This document shows, one piece after another, positions 6,075 through 12,156 of a DNA stretch of 12,917 nucleotides (the first letter of the stretch is position 1; every line of letters begins with the position of its first letter). Source of the stretch: Dongia_A sp035274225 (GTDB taxonomy: Bacteria; Pseudomonadota; Alphaproteobacteria; Dongiales; Dongiaceae); contig DATEOK010000021.1 of the NCBI GenBank assembly GCA_035274225.1, positions 1-12,917 of the forward strand, in the 5' to 3' direction. Both the position numbers and the translations under genes were made by a program. The notes below the pieces were generated by a model. It was not told the origin of the DNA, made no database searches, and worked only from the letters and a program-made list of their open reading frames with translations.

Positions 6075-7010
6075 TTGCCCATCTCGCTTCCCACCGGCTT
6101 GCCCGCCGCGTCCGCGCTGGCGGCTGAAGGCGTCTCGGTCGTCAGCGGTGCCACGCTGCGCAGCGGCGGCGCGCGGCCGTTGCGCATCTGCCTCGTCAAC
6201 CTGATGCCGAGAAAGACCGCGACCGAGACGCAGATCTGCCGACTGCTCGGTGCGACCGCGATCCCGGTCGAGGTGACGCTGTGCGTGCCGGATTCCTATC
6301 AATCCAGGAGCACGCCGGAGAGCCACATCGACGCGTTCTATTGGCGCTGGAGCCAGATCCGCGGCGAAACGTTCGACGGACTGGTGATGACCGGCGCGCC
6401 AATCGAGACCCTGCCGTTTGAGGCGGTGGACTACTGGATGGATCTTTGCGCCATGCTCGAATGGGCGCGCGCCCGTGTCGCCGCCGGCTTCTACATCTGC
6501 TGGGCGGCGCAGGCGGCGCTCTATCATTTCCGCGGCGTGCCCAAGCATGAGCGCGCGGCCAAGCTGTCCGGTGTGTACCGCCAGCGGGTGACGCGCGCGG
6601 ACTCGATCCTGTTCCGGGGTTTCGGCGACGAGTTCCCGGTTCCGGTCTCGCGCTATACCGAGGTGCGCGCCTCGGAGCTGCCGCCGTCGGTCAGCGTGCT
6701 GGCGCAGTCGGCGGAGACCGGCCTGTGCCTGGTCGAGGACCGTGCCAACCGCGCGACCTGCATGTTCAACCACCTGGAATACGACACCGAGACCCTGCGC
6801 GACGAATTCCACCGCGACCGCCTCGCCGGCAAGCAGTCCGCGCTCCCGGCCGGCTATTTCCCGGACAACGATCCCACGCGCCCGGTCGCGAACGTCTGGC
6901 GTCCATGGGCGCACCTGCTGTTCGGCAACTGGCTGGCCGAAGTCGCATACCTCGCATGGGCGCGGGACGGCGGCGATCGGCACCGCACGGAGCGTACCCT
7001 TTCCCTCTAA
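6075..7010 (+). CDS. metA: MetA-type homoserine O-acyltransferase, predicted acetyl-CoA-specific
   Basis: Acylates the gamma-hydroxyl of homoserine, the first step committed to methionine. The 311-aa protein (family about 300-310) starts MPISLPTGLPA, parallel to E. coli MetA MPIRVPDELPA, which confirms the rare TTG start. Seen: LVNLMPRKTATETQICRLLG (40-59); MTGAPIETLPFEAVDYW (105-121); the nucleophile Cys142 in YICWAAQAALYHFRGVPK; KLSGVYRQRV; and the catalytic His233 and Glu235 in FNHLEYD. Residue 111 is Glu. In published work on Bacillus cereus MetA, Glu111 goes with acetyl-CoA use and Gly with succinyl-CoA use, so this enzyme should make O-acetylhomoserine. That matches the MetY gene just upstream on the same strand. 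The name homoserine O-succinyltransferase, often given automatically to this family, would probably be wrong here. Confidence 0.95.
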   Translation: MPISLPTGLPAASALAAEGVSVVSGATLRSGGARPLRICLVNLMPRKTATETQICRLLGATAIPVEVTLCVPDSYQSRSTPESHIDAFYWRWSQIRGETFDGLVMTGAPIETLPFEAVDYWMDLCAMLEWARARVAAGFYICWAAQAALYHFRGVPKHERAAKLSGVYRQRVTRADSILFRGFGDEFPVPVSRYTEVRASELPPSVSVLAQSAETGLCLVEDRANRATCMFNHLEYDTETLRDEFHRDRLAGKQSALPAGYFPDNDPTRPVANVWRPWAHLLFGNWLAEVAYLAWARDGGDRHRTERTLSL

Positions 7011-7029
7011 GCCGGGCTACCGCTGAGCT

Positions 7030-7058
7030 CCCGCCAGGGCCTATAATCGGCCGGCGGG
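7030..7058 (+). promoter_or_regulatory. TATAAT box inside an imperfect dyad: promoter for the HD gene and/or metA terminator
   Basis: A perfect -10 hexamer TATAAT (7042-7047) lies about 27 bp before the HD-gene start, but the expected -35 region (about 7018-7024) does not resemble TTGACA. The hexamer is in the loop of an imperfect hairpin: CCCGCC (7030-7035) pairs with GGCGGG (7053-7058) and GGCC (7038-7041) with GGCC (7049-7052), with a 2-nt bulge. The element could thus end the metA transcript, start the HD transcript, or bind a regulator. Confidence 0.4.
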
Positions 7059-7063
7059 GCGAT

Positions 7064-7068
7064 GGAGG
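7064..7068 (+). promoter_or_regulatory. Ribosome binding site that selects ATG 7074 for the HD gene
   Basis: GGAGG at 7064-7068 ends 5 nt before ATG 7074 and overlaps the alternative ATG at 7062, which has only a weak upstream GGCGGGG. The second ATG is therefore preferred. Confidence 0.65.
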
Positions 7069-7073
7069 CGGGG

Positions 7074-7931
7074 ATGTTCAATCCGACGGCCTTGGTAGCG
7101 GAAGCGCTGGGACGCCATCTCGCGGACACCTATGACCGGCGATTTGGCGGCCGCGAGCCGGAGTACGGGCGCATCCTGGAAAGCGCCGGCCGGCTGGTGA
7201 TCGAGTGGATCGCCAACAGCGATGCGCTCTACCACAGCACCAATCATACCGCGCTGGCGACCCTGGTGGGCGAGGCGGTCCTGCGCGGGCGCCTGCTGCG
7301 CCAGCCGCTGGAGCCGGCGGACTGGCTGCATTTCACCTTGGCCCTCATCATGCACGACATCGGCTATGTGCGCGGCGTCTGCCCGGGCGACGAGGCCGAC
7401 CGGTTCGTGATCAACGACAAGGGCGAGACGGTGACGCTGAAGCGCGGCGCATCGGACGCCTCGCTCGGCCCGTGGCATGTCGACCGCTCGAAGATCTTCG
7501 TGCGCCACCGCTTCAAGGACGTGCCCGGCGTCGACGAGGAGCGCATCGCGCGGGCGATCGAGATGACGCGCTACCCGGTGCCCAAGGACGGCCAGCATGA
7601 CGAGACCGACACCGAGGCCGGCCTGGTGCGCGCGGCTGACCTGATCGGGCAGCTCGCCGACCCGCTGTACCTGCGGCGGCTCAACGCGCTCTATGCCGAG
7701 TTCCAGGAAACCGGCATGACCGAGCAGTGCGGCTACACCAGCCCCGCCGACATGATCGAGAAATATCCCGCCTTCTTCTGGGGCAACGTCGAGCCCTACA
7801 TCGGGCCGGCGCTCGGCTACTTGGAGCTGACCATCGAGGGCAAGCAGTGGATTGCCAACCTCTATAGCCACGTCTTCACGATCGAGCACCAGCGGCGCAG
7901 GCTGGGGCCATATGTCGTGCCGAAGGGCTGA
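7074..7931 (+). CDS. HD-domain metal-dependent phosphohydrolase, substrate unknown
   Basis: A 285-aa soluble protein with an HD-superfamily core, which usually hydrolyses phosphoester bonds with bound divalent metals. Seen: YHSTNHTALA (53-62, the Y-H-x3-4-H type helix that opens many HD domains, His58 the likely ligand); the signature LIMHDIGYVRG with His94-Asp95; His145 in FVRHRF; and Asp189 in VRAADLIGQLADP. All expected metal ligands appear intact, so it is probably active. The C-terminal 90 residues are rich in aromatics (EKYPAFFWGNVEPYIGPALGY) and look like a family-specific extension. There is no GGDEF, RelA-type or response-regulator domain to hint at a nucleotide second messenger. The gene follows metA by 63 bp and precedes the LRR gene by 42 bp on the same strand; whether they are co-transcribed is unknown. 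A start at 7062 would add four residues. Confidence 0.88.
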   Translation: MFNPTALVAEALGRHLADTYDRRFGGREPEYGRILESAGRLVIEWIANSDALYHSTNHTALATLVGEAVLRGRLLRQPLEPADWLHFTLALIMHDIGYVRGVCPGDEADRFVINDKGETVTLKRGASDASLGPWHVDRSKIFVRHRFKDVPGVDEERIARAIEMTRYPVPKDGQHDETDTEAGLVRAADLIGQLADPLYLRRLNALYAEFQETGMTEQCGYTSPADMIEKYPAFFWGNVEPYIGPALGYLELTIEGKQWIANLYSHVFTIEHQRRRLGPYVVPKG

Positions 7932-7973
7932 GGGCCCGGCTGGGGATCAAGGGCGGAAGGCCGGGGGGTTGGG

Positions 7974-8792
7974 GTGGTCGGCACAAGCGAGGACGAGCAA
8001 CCACTGACGTCGCTGGCGGGAGTCGACCGCGGGCTGGCGGCGTTGTGGGTCGACGGCACGGCCAAGGACCTCGCGGCGCTGCAGGAGTTCGACGCGCTCG
8101 CCGACCTGCGGATCTACCGGCTGCCGCGCCGGCATGTGCCGGTGCTCGCGGGGTGCCGGTTGCCGCGCCTGACGAAACTCAGCGTGCGCCATGCCGATGC
8201 CGACGACCTGCAGTTCCTGGCCAGGTTCGCGACGCTGGAGACGCTGACGGTGTGGCAGTGCCCGAAGATCAAGCGCCTCGACGGGGTCGAGCGGCTGTCG
8301 CGGCTCAGGTCGCTCTACTTCAACGATCTCGGCGGCATCGAATCGCTGGCGCCGGTGGCGGCGCTGACCGGTCTGCGCACGCTGGCCCTGACCGGTGGCA
8401 TCGAGAAGGACCAAGTGCTGCCGACGCTGGCGCCGCTGCGGGCGCTGAGCGGGCTCGAGCAGTTGCACCTCACGTCGAGCAAGGTGACCGACGGCGATCT
8501 CGGCCCGCTGGCCGATCTGCCGCGGTTGAACAAGCTCGAGCTTTCGCCGCGCTATTTCGAGCCGACGGAAATCGCCCGCGTGGCGGCGGCACATCCGTTC
8601 TTCCTGCGCGAGTTGCTCGCGCTGCCCGACTTCGACACCTGGAACGGCGCGCCCGGCTGCAAGACGTGCAAGAGCCGCCGCAAGGTGCTGTTCCTGAGAC
8701 GCAAGAAACTGCTGTGGTGCCCGCGCTGCGAGGGCGCCAAGCTGGCGGCGCATGTCGCGGAGTTCGAGCGGCTGGTGGAAGAGAAGCGCTAG
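7974..8792 (+). CDS. Leucine-rich-repeat protein with a C-terminal four-cysteine zinc-ribbon-like module
   Basis: A 272-aa protein I do not recognise by name. Residues about 20-195 carry seven or so leucine-rich repeats of 22-26 residues: LADLRIYRL, LPRLTKLSVRHA, FATLETLTVWQC, LSRLRSLYFNDL, LTGLRTLALTGG, LSGLEQLHLTSS and LPRLNKLELSP. This implies a curved solenoid for protein binding. Residues 229-252 hold C-x2-C-x16-C-x2-C (CKTCKS and LWCPRCEG), with a basic stretch between the pairs (SRRKVLFLRRKK), as in zinc ribbons or nucleic-acid-binding knuckles. There is no signal peptide or membrane segment, so it should be cytoplasmic. The start is GTG behind a G-rich stretch, so the exact start is less sure. 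Its TAG stop overlaps that of the convergent small gene. Function unknown; a scaffold or adaptor role is only a guess from the fold. Confidence 0.8.
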   Translation: MVGTSEDEQPLTSLAGVDRGLAALWVDGTAKDLAALQEFDALADLRIYRLPRRHVPVLAGCRLPRLTKLSVRHADADDLQFLARFATLETLTVWQCPKIKRLDGVERLSRLRSLYFNDLGGIESLAPVAALTGLRTLALTGGIEKDQVLPTLAPLRALSGLEQLHLTSSKVTDGDLGPLADLPRLNKLELSPRYFEPTEIARVAAAHPFFLRELLALPDFDTWNGAPGCKTCKSRRKVLFLRRKKLLWCPRCEGAKLAAHVAEFERLVEEKR

Positions 8793-8977
8793 GTCCGCTG
8801 GTTGATGCGACCCACCATGCGCTTTCCACGCCAAATCTCGATGTCAGGAAACTCATCGGAAATGGTGAAAGCGGAGGGAGCCTTGACGAGTGCATCGACG
8901 TCGTCGCGCGCGTCCAAGTAGACCGCGGCGCCGATCGTGTTCTGCACGCTGAGCAGATAGAAGCGATAGGATTCCAA
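8789..8977 (-). CDS. Small conserved-looking hypothetical protein (62 aa)
   Basis: The sequence opens YRFYLLSVQNTIGAAVYLDA, continues with an acidic DARDDVDALVKA helix and ends IEIWRGKRMVGRI. This layout (an aromatic strand, 'DD-x-A' helix, then an E-[IV]-W-x-G-x-R-x-V strand) recalls the many 60-80 aa alphaproteobacterial proteins of unknown function with the pattern YRFYLL...EVWRGTRRV; that family match is from memory. The start is TTG 8977 (read on minus) with GGAGG (8983-8987) 5 nt upstream, a good ribosome binding site. The stop shares the palindrome CTAG (8789-8792) with the LRR gene stop, so the two genes overlap tail to tail by 4 bp. It encodes no signal peptide or cysteines. It is the only gene on this strand between 4458 and 12157. 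Confidence 0.65.
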   Translation of the reverse strand: MESYRFYLLSVQNTIGAAVYLDARDDVDALVKAPSAFTISDEFPDIEIWRGKRMVGRINQRT

Positions 8978-8982
8978 GCAGC

Positions 8983-8987
8983 CCTCC
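8983..8987 (-). promoter_or_regulatory. Ribosome binding site for the TTG start of the 62-aa gene
   Basis: Minus-strand GGAGG within a GGGGGAGGG run, 5 nt before the TTG. This is the main reason to accept the small frame as a gene. Confidence 0.55.
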
Positions 8988-9203
8988 CCCGAAAGGCGCG
9001 CTCACCTTCGACGGTAGGGCAATCCAGCCGGCGGCGTAACTCATCGAAAGGTTAGGCGGGCACGACTTCTGAATACTTCGGCAAGCTCACATCCGTGGAT
9101 CAGCGCGCCAGAAGCGCACCAGGAAACTGTGCTATTCTCGCATTCCAGAAGACAGCCATCCCATGGTCGAGTGGAGGCTTGGTGCGGGCATGTGGGCCTG
9201 AAA

Positions 9204-10700
9204 ATGACGACGCAACAAGCACATATCGCCCAGCGTCCCTTTTCGACAGTCCCATTGGCCTGGCAGGTTGCCAGGATGGCGCTGGTCGGCGGCGCTTACC
9301 TGCTCACCGCGGTACTCGCTTTGAAGCTGGCCTCCATCAATCCGAGCGCTACACCGATCTGGCCACCCACCGGCCTGGCTTTAGCTTCCGTGATCCTGTG
9401 GGGCTACCGGGTATCGCCGGCGATCTACCTTGCCGCCCTCCTCGCCAATGCCGCGACCGCCGGCTCCATCTATACCGCCGCCCTGATCGCAGGCGGCAAC
9501 ACGCTCGAGTGCCTGGTTGGCGGATACCTAGTCAACCGGTGGTCGGCCGGACCGGCCACTTTCGACACGCCGGCCGGTGTGACGAAGTTCGCCTTGATCA
9601 GCCTCCTGGCCGCGACGCCGGTCAGTGCAACCGTCGGCGTCGGCACGCTCGTGGCCTCCGGCTATGCCGATATCGCCCAGAGCCCGGCGATCTGGACCAC
9701 GTGGTGGCTGGGTGACCTGGCCGGCGCCATCGTCGTGACGCCGGCGATCATCCTCTGGAGCAGAGCCGGTCTGCTGTCTTCAGCGCCGCGCGAACTTTGG
9801 GCGAGCGCGATCACCGTCACCTCCGCAATGCTCGTTGGCATCATCGCCTTCAGTCCGCTGATCGCGGAAAGCATCACAAAGAACGCGCTCGGCTTCCTCT
9901 CGGTCGGCCCTCTGCTATGGGCAGCGCTGCGCGGCCGGCGGGCGGATACAGCGACGGCGGCGTTGATACTCGCCGCCTTTGCCGTGTGGGGCGCGATCGT
10001 AGAAATCGGGCCATTCGACCGCAGCACCCGGAACGAGTCCTTTCTGCTGCTGCTCATGTTCATGATCAGCATCTCCGTGCCCAGCTTGATCTTGAGCGCC
10101 GACGTCAGCCTGCGGCGGGAGGCGGAGCAGGTGCGCAAGCTGCTGTCCGCCGAACTCGATCATCGTGTGAAGAACACGCTTGCGAAGGCGCAAGCCATTG
10201 CGGCGCTGACCCTGCGCAACAGCCCGTCGCCCGAGGCATTCAATGCGGCCTTCACGGCGAGATTGCAGGCCATGGCGCGCAATCATGAGCTGCTCGCCCG
10301 CAGCGGGTGGACGGAAGTGTCGCTTCAGGAGGTCGCTGCCGATACCCTCGCGCCGTATGCCGACGCTGGCGAGCGCGTTTCGGCCGCCGGCCCAAAGGTG
10401 CCGCTGGAATTCGCCGTGGCGTCAACGTTGGGCATGGTGCTCCACGAGCTGGCTACCAACGCGGCAAAATATGGCGCGCTGACGAACAGCACGGGACGCG
10501 TGACGCTGATTTGGCGGATCGATGGCGAGTTCGTCGAACTAAGCTGGGTGGAGAACAATGGCCCGCAGGTTCAGAAGCCGACGCGACGAGGCTTCGGTTT
10601 AACGGTGATCGAACACAGCCTTGCCAGCTTGCGAGGGCACGCCGACTTCGATTTCGCGCCTCAGGGGTTGATCTGCACAATTCGATTGCCGCTCTCGTAG
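9204..10700 (+). CDS. MASE1-domain membrane HWE-family sensor histidine kinase
   Basis: A 498-aa inner-membrane sensor kinase. Residues about 20-300 form a MASE1 sensor with about eight hydrophobic segments; the diagnostic IWPPTGLALASVILWG is at 52-67 and TTWWLGDLAGAIVVTPAI at 165-182. A short linker (VSLRREAEQVRKLLSAE) leads to the kinase: phospho-acceptor His320 in ELDHRVKNTLAKAQAIA; the N-box MVLHELATNAAKYGALT (411-427); the WVE motif (448-450), which with the N-box His defines the HWE group; and the G-box RRGFGLTVIEHSL (461-473). All catalytic motifs look intact. There is no receiver, PAS or HAMP domain, and no response regulator is adjacent, so its partner is elsewhere. ATG 9204 gives a typical short N-terminus but has a poor Shine-Dalgarno; GTG 9129 (+25 aa) is the alternative. 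TGCTATTCT (9130-9138) resembles an extended -10 box and would favour 9204. Confidence 0.93.
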   Translation: MTTQQAHIAQRPFSTVPLAWQVARMALVGGAYLLTAVLALKLASINPSATPIWPPTGLALASVILWGYRVSPAIYLAALLANAATAGSIYTAALIAGGNTLECLVGGYLVNRWSAGPATFDTPAGVTKFALISLLAATPVSATVGVGTLVASGYADIAQSPAIWTTWWLGDLAGAIVVTPAIILWSRAGLLSSAPRELWASAITVTSAMLVGIIAFSPLIAESITKNALGFLSVGPLLWAALRGRRADTATAALILAAFAVWGAIVEIGPFDRSTRNESFLLLLMFMISISVPSLILSADVSLRREAEQVRKLLSAELDHRVKNTLAKAQAIAALTLRNSPSPEAFNAAFTARLQAMARNHELLARSGWTEVSLQEVAADTLAPYADAGERVSAAGPKVPLEFAVASTLGMVLHELATNAAKYGALTNSTGRVTLIWRIDGEFVELSWVENNGPQVQKPTRRGFGLTVIEHSLASLRGHADFDFAPQGLICTIRLPLS

Positions 10701-10752
10701 GCGAAACGAGATGACGCCCTGTCCGGTGCCGGGCGCGGGCCAGCATTGCGAA

Positions 10753-10776
10753 CCGCACCCAGGCAGGCTGGTGCGG
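10753..10776 (+). terminator. Hairpin after the histidine kinase gene
   Basis: CCGCACC (10753-10759) pairs with GGTGCGG (10770-10776) over a 10-nt loop, about 53 bp past the kinase stop. The stem is GC-rich but only 7 bp and no T-run follows, so terminator function is uncertain. Confidence 0.35.
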
Positions 10777-10817
10777 GCGGCGGCTGGTTTGCCTGAGGGC
10801 GTGCGGTAGACCAAGAT

Positions 10818-10840
10818 CGCTGTCATGTAAGGTGACAGCG
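10818..10840 (+). promoter_or_regulatory. 8-bp perfect dyad at the start of the DUF445 gene (operator or 5' hairpin)
   Basis: CGCTGTCA (10818-10825) and TGACAGCG (10833-10840) form a perfect inverted repeat with a 7-nt spacer. The right arm overlaps the GTG at 10832 and touches the GGAG ribosome binding site (10840-10843) of GTG 10850. As DNA it looks like a dimer-binding operator; as RNA it would fold next to the ribosome binding site and might affect translation. Confidence 0.45.
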
Positions 10841-10843
10841 GAG
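10840..10843 (+). promoter_or_regulatory. Ribosome binding site favouring GTG 10850 for the DUF445 gene
   Basis: GGAG at 10840-10843 lies 6 nt from GTG 10850. The other in-frame start, GTG 10832, has only AAG directly before it. Confidence 0.5.
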
Positions 10844-10849
10844 TCGAGC

Positions 10850-12106
10850 GTGGCCATCACCCTGGAGACGACGGATGCGGGCGAGCAGCGGCGGGCGCTG
10901 CGGCGGCACCGCGCCTTTGCCACCGCGCTGCTGGTCGCGATGGCCGCGGTTTATGTCGCGATCACCTGGTCGGGTGAGACGGGTTTCTGGATCGGCCTGC
11001 TGAGGGCCGGCGCCGAAGCCGCGATGGTCGGCGGACTCGCCGACTGGTTCGCGGTGACGGCCTTGTTCCGCCGGCCGTTGGGGCTGCCGATCCCGCACAC
11101 CGCGGTAATCCCGGCCAGCAAGGACCGCATCGGCACCGGCCTCGGCAATTTCATCGAGCGGCATTTCCTCGAGCCGGAGCTGGTCGCTGCGCGTTTGCGC
11201 GCCGCGGGCATCAGCCGCCGCCTCGGCCTGTGGCTGGCGGACAGCCGCAATGCCGACATGGCGAGCGACCGCCTGCTGCTGATCGCGGCGCTGGTGCTGC
11301 GCTCGCTCAACGATGCCAACCTGCAGCGCTTCGTGCAGGTGATGCTGCGCCGCGAGCTGCGCAAGGTCGAGCTGGCGCCGGCGCTGGCGACGCTGCTCGA
11401 TATCCTGCGCCAGAACGGCGCGCACCAGACCGTGCTCGACCACCTGCTCGATGCCGTGCGCGCGTATGTCGCCGCGAGCTCGGACCAGATCCTGGAGGCG
11501 GTGGAGCAGCGCAGCCGCTGGTGGGTGCCGAAGCGCGTCGATCGCAGGATGGCGGCCGCCATCGCCGAGGGCATCGTCGGCTACATGGGCGAGCTTAAGG
11601 AGCGCGACCACGCGGCGCGCGCCACCTTCGACGCAGCGATCGCAAAGATGGTCGCCGACCTGCGTGGCAACCCGGACTATGCCGCCAAGGTCAACGCGCT
11701 GCGCGACCGCGTTCTCGCGTCGCCCGAGGTCGCCGACTATTTCGCGACGCTGTGGCAGAGCGCGCGCGGCACCATCGAGGCGGAGCTGGCCGAACCGCGC
11801 TCGCGCCTGCGCCAGGCGCTATCCGGCATCCTGCGCAGGGTCGGCGCGGCGATCGCCGAGGACCCCGCGGTCCAGGCCAGCATGGACGAGCGCTTCGAGG
11901 AGACGTTCAGGGCGCTGGTTGCGCCGTTCCGCAAGGACATCGGTCGCTTCGTCGCCGACGTGGTAAAGAGCTGGGAAGCCAGCACCATCGTCGACCGCGT
12001 GGAGCTGGCGGTCGGCAAGGACCTGCAGTTCATTCGCGTCAACGGCACGCTGGTGGGCGCGGCGGTGGGGTGTGCGATTTATGCGGCGACGGAGTTGGTG
12101 CGGTGA
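10850..12106 (+). CDS. DUF445 family (YjiN-like) inner-membrane protein
   Basis: A 418-aa membrane protein of the DUF445 family (PF04286), related to E. coli YjiN (about 426 aa); the biochemical role is unknown. Seen: an N-terminal hydrophobic segment (about 22-40, AFATALLVAMAAVYVAITW); the family signature GGLADWFAVTALFRRPLGLPIPHTAVIP (61-88), followed by KDRIGTGLGNFIERHFLEPE; a long Arg/Ala/Glu-rich helical middle (about 110-390) that is probably soluble; and a C-terminal hydrophobic end (LVGAAVGCAIYAATELV). The arrangement suggests a membrane anchor at both ends with a large helical domain between them. The start is GTG 10850 by ribosome binding site; GTG 10832 would add six residues (MTAESS). 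The gene is 149 bp downstream of the kinase and preceded by a perfect 8-bp dyad, so it may have its own control. Confidence 0.9.
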   Translation: MAITLETTDAGEQRRALRRHRAFATALLVAMAAVYVAITWSGETGFWIGLLRAGAEAAMVGGLADWFAVTALFRRPLGLPIPHTAVIPASKDRIGTGLGNFIERHFLEPELVAARLRAAGISRRLGLWLADSRNADMASDRLLLIAALVLRSLNDANLQRFVQVMLRRELRKVELAPALATLLDILRQNGAHQTVLDHLLDAVRAYVAASSDQILEAVEQRSRWWVPKRVDRRMAAAIAEGIVGYMGELKERDHAARATFDAAIAKMVADLRGNPDYAAKVNALRDRVLASPEVADYFATLWQSARGTIEAELAEPRSRLRQALSGILRRVGAAIAEDPAVQASMDERFEETFRALVAPFRKDIGRFVADVVKSWEASTIVDRVELAVGKDLQFIRVNGTLVGAAVGCAIYAATELVR

Positions 12107-12156
12107 ATTGAAAATCGACCCTGCCTCTATTCCGCGCCAACGATGAAGATTTTAGG

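Noticed and set aside
4664..6199. Long minus-strand open frame (511 codons) opposite metY and the start of metA
   Set aside because: It spans two real genes and their gap, has no recognisable motifs, and mirrors the codon bias of metY.
5937..6983. Minus-strand frame of 348 codons opposite metA
   Set aside because: Arg-rich shadow; MetA on the plus strand is unambiguous.
10711..10809. 32-codon plus-strand frame between the kinase and DUF445 genes
   Set aside because: Weak ribosome binding site, Pro/Gly/Arg-rich translation with no family resemblance, and it contains the post-kinase hairpin.
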